64,000 nt of DNA from Weeksellaceae bacterium (lineage in GTDB: Bacteria > Bacteroidota > Bacteroidia > Flavobacteriales > Weeksellaceae): the NCBI GenBank assembly GCA_949788275.1, contig OX460916.1, positions 558,001-622,000 on the forward strand, in the 5' to 3' direction. Positions within the stretch are counted from its first letter, which is position 1; each line of letters starts with the position of its first letter. Positions 18,307 to 28,385 of the stretch are shown in pieces. Below the pieces are notes generated by a model that was not told the origin of the DNA, did not search any database, and worked only from the letters and a program-made list of their open reading frames with translations. The translations under genes were made by a program, and so were the position numbers.

Positions 18307-21300
18307 ATGCGTAATTTTTTAGTGTTCCTATTTCTCTTTTTAGCCACATGGATGCATGCTCAAAATATTCCTGCAGATATCCATAACCTGTGTGGGAATA
18401 ATACGGGGCTAATGGTTGAAGCAACGCGTGATACACGAACTGCAGAAACACAGGGAGGGTGTACAATAGATAGTAACTATAACTACAGGAAATACCTATA
18501 TTACAAGATATCAGCTGGAGGTACCTTTGGTTTTGAGTTGCAATCATCTAAGAATTTACAATATCATGTTTGGCAACTCTCGGAAGCACAAATAAATAAT
18601 TTTTTTGGTTCTGGTAAAACCAATTATCAAGCGGTGCGTTCTAGTTATAGTGATTATCAATCTACTAAAGGGCTTTTTACGGATATTGCAGAAACATGTC
18701 ATTATTTCAACCATGCCAATGGTCGTTTAGCACCATTAACAGTTGCTTCAGGTGAATACATCGTGATTGGCGTCTTTTCAAACCTGCCAAGTGACGGCCC
18801 TTTTTCTATTACGCCTACAGGAACTGCCGAAGTATGTGAGGCAGAACCTGAGAAAGAAACGTTGGTTTATGATGTACCTTGTGGCGAGACGAACAAACCA
18901 ATAGCCGATATTGAAACGGATATTAAGACTAGGACAAGCTTAGTCGATGTTCGTTTTTTTGAAGATAATGTATACACCATTCCTTTTACAGGAACAAGCA
19001 TTACCACAACCCGAACACTTTACGCCCAAGTGCGTGATAGTGCTGGGAAAGTGAAGTTTGTGTACACCATTCAGATTAATTTTAAACCGATATACGATTT
19101 TACAAATTTATTAAATCAGATTGCTGGGAACTTGACCCAATCAACCTGTGGTTCAACGTTCAACTTAGGCAATCAACAGCATATTCTTCAAAATGTATTG
19201 GGAATTTCCGATTATGCCAACTATACCATTGTAAGCGCTAGCTATAATGCGGGTGGTGGTGATATACCTTATGATTTTACGACACCTATCCCTAACCCAT
19301 CAACCGTTAGATTAACGGTTCGCTATGTAGGGAGTGCATCTTGCCCTGGACCTGTGGACGAGGTTATCCTTATAAATTTTATCAATACAAATCCAGTTAT
19401 TTCTTCAGGGCAATCATTGAATAAATGTGATCTAACAACCATTGCTTATAGCGAAATAATCAACGCACTTGGTTTTGATCCTAATCGTTATATGCTAGAA
19501 ACATCGGCATTGAGTGATGGGAGTATACTAAATTTTGGTACGACTACTCAATTAGTGATTCAGGTTCGTGTGAAGGAGAAGGGCACGAGTTGTGTGAGTA
19601 ATGAAGTGAATTTTATCATCTATAAAGTACCCCCTGTGGCGATTCAACCCCTGGTTAATTTAGAAACCTGTCTAAGTGATTTTACACAGACTGACATAGA
19701 TAATGCCGTCGCCAATTTGAAAAATGGAACCACAGCGACCTTGTCTTTCTATAACGGAACACAGGTGATAGCTGAATCGGATTTATTGAATTATATGAAG
19801 ACCAATAGGGATGGTGTAATTCAGGTGACAGCACAACAAAGTGGATTTTGTGATACCCAAGGTGTTATTCAATTTAAGTTAAATACATCTTCTATGGCAT
19901 TAAATAATAACATAGCGCCTTTAAGAAACCCGAGTTGTTTAACCGAAAATCAATCCTATCTATTTACGCAAACAGCGATAGAAACTTACTTGAAAGGGGT
20001 TCTTGCGAATAATACCTTAACGTTTTCTGGTATTTCGACCGAAACGCTTCCAGCCAATGGAAAGAAAGAAATTCGTTTTCAGGCTAAAAAAAGTGGAGAA
20101 ACTTGTTGGTCAGAGGTTATGACCGTCGAATTACAAGTTATTAATACGCCAAATGTAATCGATTTAATCGATAACTATATGGTCGACTGTGATCGTAAAT
20201 TCACCATTAATGCTCAAGTTTTAAAAGCGTCCTATGGCAATAATGTCTTTATCGACTATGATGTTTTTATCAACGGACAAAAATTTGATGCATCAATGTC
20301 TCTAACAATGACTTTAAATTTCACAACAGGTGATCCTGTTGAAATTCCTGTTGAGATTAGAAACAAATTAGTAAGTACCTGTAATAAAATTGTTTATTTG
20401 GAGGTGCACAATAAAGCGAACATCAATGTGGATACGACTTTATTAAACAACGAATTAGCGAATAACAAAATCGTTTTCTGTGAAACGGATACAGCTTCAG
20501 CAGAATCGCAGTTGAATGGAAGATTACAAGCGATCTATACGCGTTATCCAACGCTTCAATCTACGTTAACCAATGGTGAGATCTTGAACCAATTTAAAAA
20601 TGCCAACGGGATTGTTGAGGTAGAATTTACTGATCCAGCTGCTTGTGGAAATGTTGTTCTTAACATTCACTATGTGAAAAATCCATTACCAAAAATTGAT
20701 TTAGCTGCCGTGCACTATGTGTGTAATGAAGAAAATTATCTTTTAGATTTATCTGCTTACACCAACTATCGTTTTAAAGTGATCAATACCCATACCAACC
20801 AAGTGGTTCCTGGTATTTCGAGTTATCAATTAACGGTAGGGGATTACCGAATAGAAATGGAAGATAAAACCTCGGGATGTTCCGCTAGTCAAACTATCAA
20901 AGTGACCTATGCCGATGTTCCAACCATTGAAAAAGTAACTATCACAGAGAATACCATTGAAATCATCTCAAAGTCGAAAGGGAAACTTGAATACTCCATT
21001 GATGGCGGAAGAACGTGGCATCCATCAGGTATGTTTAAGCATGTGATGAAAGGCCAGCGGATTATTCCGGCTGTTCGCTTAAATGGGTGTGGTGTTTTAA
21101 AACTGAAGGAAATTGTTTATTTAAATTTCCCTAATTTCGTTTCCCCAAATGGTGATGGAAAGAACGACCAGTGGAAACCAATTGGATTAACCGATGGTGT
21201 AAATTCGTATCATATGCTTATTTTTGATCGAACAGGAAAAAAGATGGCGGAAGCTGAAGGAGCGAATGTCTTATTTTGGGATGGTAAATTAAATGGAAAT

Positions 21301-21405
21301 AATTTACCCTCTACTACCTATTGGTATTTAGTGAAATTAATAGACGACAATAAACAAGTGGAAGTTCAATATTCAGGAAGTATTCTTCTTAAGAATGCAA
21401 AATAA
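18307..21405 (+). CDS. Large secreted protein with T9SS type B sorting domain
   Basis: 1032 residues. A Sec signal ends in MHAQ (about 19). The N-terminal ~180 residues contain a jelly-roll-like region (YKISAGGTFGFELQ), then repeated ~90-residue beta modules, several with paired cysteines and YxVP/VTAQ-type strands. The last ~90 residues are a type B (gliding-motility type) sorting domain: FPNFVSPNGDGKNDQWKP, MLIFDRTGKKM, FWDGKLNGNNLPSTTYWYLV. Type B cargo usually relies on a dedicated PorP/SprF-like partner, and such a gene follows after 11 bases. A surface adhesin-like role is inferred. Confidence 0.88.
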   Translation: MRNFLVFLFLFLATWMHAQNIPADIHNLCGNNTGLMVEATRDTRTAETQGGCTIDSNYNYRKYLYYKISAGGTFGFELQSSKNLQYHVWQLSEAQINNFFGSGKTNYQAVRSSYSDYQSTKGLFTDIAETCHYFNHANGRLAPLTVASGEYIVIGVFSNLPSDGPFSITPTGTAEVCEAEPEKETLVYDVPCGETNKPIADIETDIKTRTSLVDVRFFEDNVYTIPFTGTSITTTRTLYAQVRDSAGKVKFVYTIQINFKPIYDFTNLLNQIAGNLTQSTCGSTFNLGNQQHILQNVLGISDYANYTIVSASYNAGGGDIPYDFTTPIPNPSTVRLTVRYVGSASCPGPVDEVILINFINTNPVISSGQSLNKCDLTTIAYSEIINALGFDPNRYMLETSALSDGSILNFGTTTQLVIQVRVKEKGTSCVSNEVNFIIYKVPPVAIQPLVNLETCLSDFTQTDIDNAVANLKNGTTATLSFYNGTQVIAESDLLNYMKTNRDGVIQVTAQQSGFCDTQGVIQFKLNTSSMALNNNIAPLRNPSCLTENQSYLFTQTAIETYLKGVLANNTLTFSGISTETLPANGKKEIRFQAKKSGETCWSEVMTVELQVINTPNVIDLIDNYMVDCDRKFTINAQVLKASYGNNVFIDYDVFINGQKFDASMSLTMTLNFTTGDPVEIPVEIRNKLVSTCNKIVYLEVHNKANINVDTTLLNNELANNKIVFCETDTASAESQLNGRLQAIYTRYPTLQSTLTNGEILNQFKNANGIVEVEFTDPAACGNVVLNIHYVKNPLPKIDLAAVHYVCNEENYLLDLSAYTNYRFKVINTHTNQVVPGISSYQLTVGDYRIEMEDKTSGCSASQTIKVTYADVPTIEKVTITENTIEIISKSKGKLEYSIDGGRTWHPSGMFKHVMKGQRIIPAVRLNGCGVLKLKEIVYLNFPNFVSPNGDGKNDQWKPIGLTDGVNSYHMLIFDRTGKKMAEAEGANVLFWDGKLNGNNLPSTTYWYLVKLIDDNKQVEVQYSGSILLKNAK

Positions 21406-21416
21406 TTCGGTAAACA

Positions 21417-22397
21417 ATGACTAAAAGGAATATATTAAAATATACAATTGTGCTTTCATTATTCACTTTCTTTTCAGAAGAAGTTAGAGCGCAACAAGGC
21501 TTGCCAATTCATGGGCATTATTTAATTAGCGATAAGATGTTAATTAACCCTTCCTATGCGGGGCAGAATCCTGAAATAATTTCTGTGTCGGGATCCCACC
21601 GAAACCAATGGGATGATTTACCCGAGAGTCCGAGCACACAAACAATCAGTGCGCATGGTGTAATTGTTGATCGATTAGCTGTAGGAATGTACTTCTTTAA
21701 CGACCGTAATGGCGCTGTAAAGCAAACGGGTTTTAATTTAACGGCCGCTTATCATATTCCTTTAGATGATCGCCGATACGACATGGATGATGAAGAAAGC
21801 GTCTTTTCGTTTGGGATTGGTGCATCGAACGTATCTCAGAAATTTGATTTTTCAAAAATCGTTGTTGAAGATCCATCGGATCCTGCATTAAATCAGACCA
21901 GTTACAATGCCTTGTTCTTAAACCTAGGTCTATCGTTTAAATATGCCAATTTCTTTGGGGGTGTTTCGGCTTTGGATATTTCCTTGGGCGAGAACAAGTA
22001 TTTTATTAATAATATAGAACCGTTGCCTACGTGGTACTTTATGAATTTAGGGTACAACTGGCATGTGGCCGATGGTATTAAGTTAGAACCATCATTGGTC
22101 TATAACATAGGATCGAATTCCGTTCGTCACTTGGACTTAAATTTGATGACGCATTTTGCCTTTGGTGATCAAGACCAGGGCGTAGGCTTGGGGGTCAGCT
22201 TTAAGCAAGGAATGAGTGCTAAAGTGAGTGAACCACTCTTTGTATCGCCTATGTTAAAAGTAAAAGTAGGTACCCTTAAAGCAGGTGTTTCTTATGACAT
22301 AGGCTTATCCGATTATCAGGTGGATGGCCGTAAACAGGGCTTTCTGTTTAGCTTAGGTTTCGATTTACAAAATCCGTTTGGAGATCGTTATTATTAG
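21417..22397 (+). CDS. PorP/SprF family type IX secretion outer-membrane protein
   Basis: 326 residues with a signal peptide (through VRAQ). The typical family start GLPIHGHYLISDKMLINPSY AG and the strands GMYFFNDRNGAVKQTGFNL and FSFGIGASN, plus the GFLFSLGFD end, identify a PorP/SprF barrel that helps deliver type B sorting-domain proteins. It follows the adhesin gene with an 11-base gap, the standard pairing. Its last ~50 bases and stop codon are repeated, out of context, at 26183-26250 (see findings). Confidence 0.9.
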   Translation: MTKRNILKYTIVLSLFTFFSEEVRAQQGLPIHGHYLISDKMLINPSYAGQNPEIISVSGSHRNQWDDLPESPSTQTISAHGVIVDRLAVGMYFFNDRNGAVKQTGFNLTAAYHIPLDDRRYDMDDEESVFSFGIGASNVSQKFDFSKIVVEDPSDPALNQTSYNALFLNLGLSFKYANFFGGVSALDISLGENKYFINNIEPLPTWYFMNLGYNWHVADGIKLEPSLVYNIGSNSVRHLDLNLMTHFAFGDQDQGVGLGVSFKQGMSAKVSEPLFVSPMLKVKVGTLKAGVSYDIGLSDYQVDGRKQGFLFSLGFDLQNPFGDRYY

Positions 22398-22401
22398 TTG
22401 G
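22335..22401 (+). repeat. Direct repeat A: 3' end of porP/sprF
   Basis: About 67 bases covering the last codons and stop of porP/sprF. It matches 26183-26250 with one indel and one substitution in the first part, and then 49 identical bases from ttaggtttcgatttac through attagttgg. Confidence 0.8.
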
Positions 22402-22438
22402 TTTTTGTCAATTAAAATTGATAGGGATCACCAATAAT

Positions 22439-24994
22439 CTATTTTATCTTATAATTTATATTTAACAATATATATTTAGGATTCATATTATAAGTGGTTT
22501 TCATTTCATTATTCATATCAAAATTAGTTATATCATATGTTTTTTCATTGAATAGATTTCTACCTCTTAGACCTATTTCTAAGTTATTATTCATTTTATA
22601 CACTAGATTCATATCAAAAAAGTACACTTTTTTTGAAGGCATACTTGTTTGAAATCGATTAATCGATGTATTAAATTTTAAAAAATTAAATTTTAAAAAA
22701 AGATCTAATTTTGTATTAATAGTATGGTTTTTACTATTGTAAATTGATTTAATTTTATTAATATCCAATTTATTATTGAGTGTGTAATTAAAAAAACCAT
22801 TAAAACCAGAGCTTAATTTCAGTTCAAATTCATATTTTGTATTATTAAATTTCATTAAATCCTGATTTGAATAAAAATAACCCTCTCCTGTTGAAAAAGT
22901 GTTTTTAAATCTCAATGATGATTTTATTGGTCTTATATAATAATCTATAAAACCAAAAAAAGATAATGACTCAGTAGTCTTATTTAAAACAAACTGTTTA
23001 TTAAAGATAAAATCACTACTAAACGAAATCTTTGAAGTGTAATTACCATCTAAAAAACTATAATTAGTTCCTAGATTATAGGTTGTTAATTTATTGAAAT
23101 TCCCAAAGTTATAATTAAAATTAATAGTAGTATTTCGGAATAATCCTATTTCATTGTCTCCTTCTGAAATTGTATTTATTGAAGTATATCTCTTAAAATT
23201 CAATAAATTATTAAAATCTAAATTTTGAATTTTACTACTAAATCTTAATTCAAAAAAATTAGTAGATTTTATTTCATATTTCATAGATAGATTCGGGTCT
23301 ATATATAATTTATACCTCGAATAATTCCCACTATAATTTGAAGAATATAAATTCACGCTTGATGCTATTTTTATATTTTTATACGTATATAGGAAATGGT
23401 TTTTTAAATGCATATTAAATAATCCTAACTTCCTCTTCGCATTGATATCTTTAAACAAATTATCTTCTTCTCTTTCAAAATTAGTAGAGTATATATCATT
23501 ACTAAAACCTAAACTTAGATGATATAAAATATTTTCACTTTTAATTCTTTTTTGAAAATCAACCATATAATTAATCTTTCGAATTGTTAGTCTTTGGCTT
23601 ATTTGATCATCTTTATATAGTTCATAATCCTGAGGAAGTCTTTCGTAATTATAATGTGTTGATAATATATTTACAACATTATTATTTTTGGCTTTTAAAG
23701 TAATTATATTCTTTTGTTGAATATGAGTACTCTTACTGTTTAATGATTGAGTTAGTAATTCACCATTATATAACTGATTTGTATAATCTTCTCTAAAACC
23801 ATAACTTAATCCTAGAAATGATTGGACTTTTATTTTTTTATTTATGAAGCTATTTAATTCTAAACTTGATGTATTGTTAAAAATTTTAGAGTTACTCGTA
23901 TACATATCTTCAAAGTTTATAGTTTTATTATCGTCAAAATATGTCTGATTACTTGTCTTATTAAATATAATTTTATCATATAATAACTGAATATTCAATT
24001 TTATATTCGTTTGATCAGATAGTTTATATAAATCATTTAAAGCATAAATTTTGTTGTTATTAAAGTTAAATTTTTCTTTATCAATAAAACTTATTTTTTC
24101 TGTAATATTCATAGGTTCATTGATAATGTAACTTGCTATATCGGTCTTTATTATTTCATTTAAATTTCCTCTATAGGTATTCAAAGACTGATCTTCTCCA
24201 ATATTGTTTATATAAGAAGATACATATATTTTATTCTTATTTCTTAAATTAAGGATCGATGAACTTGCTCTGTAGTTTTTATCTAAATTATAGCCTAAAT
24301 CGGCATCTCCAAAGATTATATTTTTATACTCTTCCTTAATTTTTAAGTTTATGGCATATTTTTTTTCTATATTAGTTCCTTTCAGAAGCTCATTCTCTTC
24401 ATCATTATAATGAATTTCTACATCTTCGATAACTTTAGGGTCTAACCCTCTTGATAAGGCTTTATAGTTTCCTCTTAGAAGATCATCTCCATTAACCATT
24501 ATTCTTTCGATATCTTTCCCTAATATTTTTATTTTACCATTATTATCCACAGATACTCCTGGTATTTTATTCAGTAGATCTTCTGTATTAGATTCACTTC
24601 CGTTTAAGAATTGATGTGCTTTATAGGTAACCGTATCTTTTTTAATTTTTATCTTATTAGATATTTTTACATCCTCTAAATATATAAGTTCTTTAAAATA
24701 GTTTTCTTCTAATTCTATATGCAAAAAGAGATTATCTGTTTTTTCGATTGTGATTATTTTATTTAGATAATCTAAATGGCTAAAGTTTATTACATCACCA
24801 ATTTTTACTTTTTTTAATTTAAAATACCCCTCTTTTGCAATGTTTTTTTCAATTATACTATCATTCCTTAATAAAAATACGCTCACATCTGTAAGCGTAT
24901 CTCTAGTTTTATTCTGAATAATACCTTCTAATGTATTTTGTGCATACATATAGTTAGTTAATAATACAATAATTAAAATTTTTATTTTTCCCAT
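22439..24994 (-). CDS. Outer-membrane TonB-dependent receptor-like barrel protein
   Basis: 851 residues. Signal peptide (ending MYAQ), then a carboxypeptidase-like regulatory domain (TLEGIIQNKTRDTLTDVSVF), a plug domain (TEDLLNKIPGVSVDNNGKI, IERIMVNGDDLL) and a long barrel ending in an aromatic-poor strand (YILLNINYKIK). It resembles the outer-membrane beta-barrel family of Bacteroidota rather than a full SusC. It overlaps the upstream GLPGLI gene by 13 bases. The coding sequence is visibly more AT-rich (Lys, Asn, Ile, Tyr heavy) than its neighbours, suggesting foreign origin. Confidence 0.8.
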   Translation of the reverse strand: MGKIKILIIVLLTNYMYAQNTLEGIIQNKTRDTLTDVSVFLLRNDSIIEKNIAKEGYFKLKKVKIGDVINFSHLDYLNKIITIEKTDNLFLHIELEENYFKELIYLEDVKISNKIKIKKDTVTYKAHQFLNGSESNTEDLLNKIPGVSVDNNGKIKILGKDIERIMVNGDDLLRGNYKALSRGLDPKVIEDVEIHYNDEENELLKGTNIEKKYAINLKIKEEYKNIIFGDADLGYNLDKNYRASSSILNLRNKNKIYVSSYINNIGEDQSLNTYRGNLNEIIKTDIASYIINEPMNITEKISFIDKEKFNFNNNKIYALNDLYKLSDQTNIKLNIQLLYDKIIFNKTSNQTYFDDNKTINFEDMYTSNSKIFNNTSSLELNSFINKKIKVQSFLGLSYGFREDYTNQLYNGELLTQSLNSKSTHIQQKNIITLKAKNNNVVNILSTHYNYERLPQDYELYKDDQISQRLTIRKINYMVDFQKRIKSENILYHLSLGFSNDIYSTNFEREEDNLFKDINAKRKLGLFNMHLKNHFLYTYKNIKIASSVNLYSSNYSGNYSRYKLYIDPNLSMKYEIKSTNFFELRFSSKIQNLDFNNLLNFKRYTSINTISEGDNEIGLFRNTTINFNYNFGNFNKLTTYNLGTNYSFLDGNYTSKISFSSDFIFNKQFVLNKTTESLSFFGFIDYYIRPIKSSLRFKNTFSTGEGYFYSNQDLMKFNNTKYEFELKLSSGFNGFFNYTLNNKLDINKIKSIYNSKNHTINTKLDLFLKFNFLKFNTSINRFQTSMPSKKVYFFDMNLVYKMNNNLEIGLRGRNLFNEKTYDITNFDMNNEMKTTYNMNPKYILLNINYKIK

Positions 24995-25728
24995 TCAAAT
25001 TTTAATTCAATGTCATCTCTTTCTAGTTCAGGGAATTGAAAGTTGCTATCAATCTGTCTCAGTTTTGCTTTTATTCTTTCTGGTGTTGAAAATTTTAATT
25101 TAGGATATTGTTTTATATCAAATTCTTTATAAGAAGTTTCATTGGAGAAGTTTTTGAATTCACTTTCTTTTATTTTAATAAATTTAGTTAATATCCAAGA
25201 ATATCTATTTAGACTTTCTTTTGCTTCTACAATTGCTCCAGGTAAACCATTAAGTTTCCATGGTCCTATGCTAACGGGAATATCTAACGTATACCAAACT
25301 TCATAATTTCTCCCTCTAAAACTTGTAGTTGCTTTTTTTAAATTAAAACCATTTTTAACTTTTGTATCATTTGATAGTGTCCATTTTATTTTAGGCGTTT
25401 TCTCTTTAAATATCATCATTTCTATATCCACTTGGTCTTGTATAAGAGTCAATGAATCATTAAAATTAGTATAAACAATTACATTATCTATATTGTCATC
25501 ACCTAGCATAATCGTATTATTATCGGTCGATGTTTCTGATTTTATCCCTTTTTTAAAAACAGTATATATACTTTCTTTTGTTAATGTATTATAATCCAAT
25601 GTGGCATCGTAATTCATATACCCAACCATTGGCACATCATCTCCAAACTTATATGCAAGCCTATATGTTTGACCAAATAAGTTTGCGTTAGCCAGAATAA
25701 TAAATAGAATTAATATTTTTTTCTTCAT
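24982..25728 (-). CDS. GLPGLI family protein
   Basis: About 248 residues from the ATG at 25728, chosen because the signal peptide (KKKILILFIILANANLFGQ) starts there; a longer frame upstream lacks support. The family signature is plain: GPWKLNGLPGAIVEAKE near residues 162-178. GLPGLI proteins are predicted periplasmic or surface proteins of Bacteroidota that often sit next to outer-membrane receptors, as here, where the receptor gene overlaps by 13 bases. Their function is not established. It shares the AT-rich composition of its partner. Confidence 0.88.
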   Translation of the reverse strand: MKKKILILFIILANANLFGQTYRLAYKFGDDVPMVGYMNYDATLDYNTLTKESIYTVFKKGIKSETSTDNNTIMLGDDNIDNVIVYTNFNDSLTLIQDQVDIEMMIFKEKTPKIKWTLSNDTKVKNGFNLKKATTSFRGRNYEVWYTLDIPVSIGPWKLNGLPGAIVEAKESLNRYSWILTKFIKIKESEFKNFSNETSYKEFDIKQYPKLKFSTPERIKAKLRQIDSNFQFPELERDDIELKFEWEK

Positions 25729-25808
25729 TTTACCATGTTTTAATATATACACACAAAAAATCAATGTGAAAACATTGATTTTTTGTGTATCTTAAATTTT
25801 GATCTCTA

Positions 25809-26023
25809 TTAAAACTGAGATGCGTACGCACTCGCCTTGTTATTACAATCAGACTCAGATGATGCATACACAATTGTATATGCTACTAATTTACCCCCTT
25901 TGTAGACTCTTATTTCACAAGATCCAACATCATTTTTAATGATTTTTGTGAAATTCCCTGTTTCTGCGAACGCGGATGATATTCAAACAAGGAAAAAGCT
26001 CCTAATAATAAAATTTTCTTTAT
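25809..26023 (-). pseudogene. Remnant of a small secreted Cys-containing peptide gene
   Basis: On the minus strand a signal-peptide-like run KKILLLGAFSLFE is followed, after a one-base frame shift, by SSAFAETGNF and a ~50-residue mature peptide with two cysteines (GSCEIRVYKGG, SDCNNKASAYASQF, then stop). The codon where a start is expected is ATA rather than ATG. Loss of start plus frameshift marks it as a broken gene of a short exported peptide of the type common in flavobacteria. The two breaks are read directly from the sequence; the former function is unknown. Confidence 0.6.
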
Positions 26024-26182
26024 TTTTTTAGTTTTTAATATTATTGTTAATTCAACTAATATAATAGTTTTATCGTTAAAAACAAATCTTTATGCTTAAT
26101 TATCAATAATTTACTTCTCTGTGTTCTTCAAGTAAAAGATGTCTTATAGCATTGTTAAAGGGTTTATTATTTGGTGTTAATT

Positions 26183-26250
26183 CAGGGTTTTTCTGTTTAG
26201 TTTAGGTTTCGATTTACAAAATCCGTTTGGAGATCGTTATTATTAGTTGG
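26183..26250 (+). repeat. Direct repeat B: duplicated porP/sprF 3' end
   Basis: Non-coding copy of the end of porP/sprF, 3.8 kb downstream of the original, followed by the terminator that would be expected behind porP. Includes the stop codon of the original gene. Confidence 0.8.
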
Positions 26251-26318
26251 ATAGGGATGAACGTACGTATAATGGACGTCGTTTCAATTGTAGAAGGAAA
26301 GCCTAATAGTATATAATA

Positions 26319-26358
26319 AAAAAGGGTTTATTTCACTCATGTGAAATAAACCCTTTTT
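26319..26358. terminator. Strong bidirectional terminator
   Basis: An 18-bp perfect stem (aaaaagggtttatttcac/gtgaaataaaccctttt) with a 4-base loop and A/T tracts on both sides. It serves the minus-strand gene at 26403 and, in the ancestral arrangement, probably porP. Confidence 0.85.
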
Positions 26359-26402
26359 AGATTGATTTTAGCTAAAAATACAGTCTATTCAAGCTGTCGT
26401 TT

Positions 26403-27869
26403 TTATTTTGTGCATTTGGTAGAGTAATCATTAATCACTTGCACTAGCCCTTCTTTTGTTTTGGTGTCATAAGCTTCAAAACTCATGGCCGAACAGCTTA
26501 AATACTCATCGAATATTTTCTTTATTTTATCAACCTTCTTCGTTCCAAATGTCGCGCGGTCACCTAAATAAACGGCCTTTTTAAGTTGGTTTTTAATTTT
26601 CAAGTAGTAGTAGTCTGGGTTTTTAACGTAATTAAGTACATAATTTTCGTTATGTTCAGCTTGAATTTCAAAGAATAAGCTTTCACCAAATACACCCAAT
26701 TGCGAACCGCTACTGTTCCCAGTACCCCCATCTTCAGATCCGGAAGTTCCAAGGAAACATCTTTCTCCTGCACAGAATTTAATCCCGTCTTTTGCTTTAA
26801 AAAAAGTGTTTTTTTCATCGATTTTCAACATCACTGAGCTACCATATTTGGTTAAGTCGGCCATGTTTTTATCAATTTGAGTGGTAATCGCTTCAAATTC
26901 TACCGTGATTAAACCTTCTTTTTTAGTTTCATTACTCTCTATAACATACCCAGGGACTTCGTAAATGTTTTTCGAGTTTAATTTTGCCAAATCATTTTTT
27001 TCTTGCCACTCTTGCTGAAGAGCTTCGTTTTTTTCCGCCATCGTAATTTGCATTAGCGACTTCATATCGCCCAATGTATATCCGTTGGCATAAAGTTTTC
27101 TTACCGTTCTTTTCGCTAAATCATCGGCATCAATTTTTTCAGAAGTGTAGGATGCTCTATTTATTTCAGCCGATTTCCCATCATAGGTAATAACTTTAAA
27201 GCCATAATAAGCATTCTGGGTAGTTGAGCTTGAGAAGTTAACAGAAGCAACCTCAATTTTATTCATATCTAAAATATGATAACTGATTGAGCTTCCCGTT
27301 GCTCCGTCACTTTTTGATTTTCGAAGGATGTACCCAATTTTTTGATTATTGGCATGGATGAATCCATTCGGGTTAATAACGAGTTTATTGGCAGATGCAA
27401 TTGAATCTTCGATGTTATTAATGCGTTTGAACTCTTCAATAACAAGATCTTCTGCTGTAGAAATCGAACGGTCTTCGGTTTGTAAAAAATCGTTAACAGC
27501 TGCTTCACTTACTTGGTTGGGAAATAAAGAACTCGCGTTTAATAACAGAATTTGACTCACATTACGTTCATTGCTTAAGGTAAAGCTTCCTCTTTCTTCA
27601 ATGGAAACCTCTCTTACAATACCATTATTTGCTTTTAGTTGTAACCATGTCTTGGTTGCATAGTTGTCTAAAGGAGTTTCATTGGTAATAATAGCTGTAA
27701 ATAATTCGTTTCCAGATAAATCACTGATAGCGTATTCTTTGTTCTTTTTTTCAATCTTAGCAACAGACTTTCCGTTGACTTGGATTTCGCCTTTTTTCAC
27801 TTTGATGTCTTGGGCGTAACTTAAAATACTTAGCAGCATAGCTGCAATAAAGAATAGATTTTTTGTCAT
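26403..27869 (-). CDS. Large exported protein of unknown function
   Basis: 488 residues with a signal peptide (through LSYAQ, about residue 19). Residues ~20-110 contain two short beta-rich repeats (DIKVKKGEIQVNGKSVAKIE, KEYAISDLSGNELFTAII); a similar pattern recurs at ~165-260 (LVINPNGFIHANNQKIGYIL, SISYHILDMNKIEVASVNF). A Gly/Ser-rich cysteine segment (FCAGERCFLGTSGSEDGG) lies near 370. I recognise no family. It is flanked by a strong terminator and a long upstream gap, so it is monocistronic. Probably periplasmic. Confidence 0.6.
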   Translation of the reverse strand: MTKNLFFIAAMLLSILSYAQDIKVKKGEIQVNGKSVAKIEKKNKEYAISDLSGNELFTAIITNETPLDNYATKTWLQLKANNGIVREVSIEERGSFTLSNERNVSQILLLNASSLFPNQVSEAAVNDFLQTEDRSISTAEDLVIEEFKRINNIEDSIASANKLVINPNGFIHANNQKIGYILRKSKSDGATGSSISYHILDMNKIEVASVNFSSSTTQNAYYGFKVITYDGKSAEINRASYTSEKIDADDLAKRTVRKLYANGYTLGDMKSLMQITMAEKNEALQQEWQEKNDLAKLNSKNIYEVPGYVIESNETKKEGLITVEFEAITTQIDKNMADLTKYGSSVMLKIDEKNTFFKAKDGIKFCAGERCFLGTSGSEDGGTGNSSGSQLGVFGESLFFEIQAEHNENYVLNYVKNPDYYYLKIKNQLKKAVYLGDRATFGTKKVDKIKKIFDEYLSCSAMSFEAYDTKTKEGLVQVINDYSTKCTK

Positions 27870-28385
27870 TTGATAGGGTATAAATAGATTAAATAATTTT
27901 CAATAGGGTCACCCTAAACCGAGAAAAATCTTTTGACTATTTCACTTGTATTTATACCTAATCACTTTGTATGTGCTATTTGAAGCAAGTAGCTATCCGA
28001 TTGAAGGAAATCACAATTCTTTAAATAGTTACTAGACATACCACAATACGCTTATTCGTATTATAATTCGAATAATGGAGATAAAGTGTTAACCATGGAT
28101 TCAAGAAACAGGGTAGTGTTCCAATACACATTTTAATGAGAAGTTTATAAAATAGAGGCCGTATAGATTTTTAAAAGTTTATTTATTAGTTTTTTAGGGT
28201 GTGTTTCGACTTCAAAGATAAAAGAAATACTATACACGTCATTAGCAAATTTAAATTATTATTTAATCAAAGGATAAAAGCATTTACAATGCGATGTATT
28301 AAAAATAATCAACACCCATCCAACCATTTTGATTCGAATGGCATCTAGTTTATAAATACCATTGTCTAACACTAAATTTTGAACG
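27870..28385. other. 516-base intergenic region between divergent genes
   Basis: Very AT-rich, no convincing ORF and no RNA gene that I recognise. It must hold the promoters of both flanking genes. A CAAAGATA (TATCTTTG on the minus strand) at about 28213-28220 is the only clean -7 match, but lies ~340 bases from the minus-strand start. Confidence 0.4.

Noticed and set aside
18155-18547. 130-residue antisense frame across the prfC start and the adhesin signal peptide
   Set aside because: It overlaps two well-supported genes and their promoters, and its product looks random.
25814-25822. ctgaga motif resembling a TPP riboswitch element
   Set aside because: It belongs to the minus-strand secreted-peptide remnant and the rest of the riboswitch core is missing.
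22402-26182. Composite transposon
   Set aside because: No transposase, integrase or terminal inverted repeats are visible in the block; only the direct repeats of the porP end are supported.
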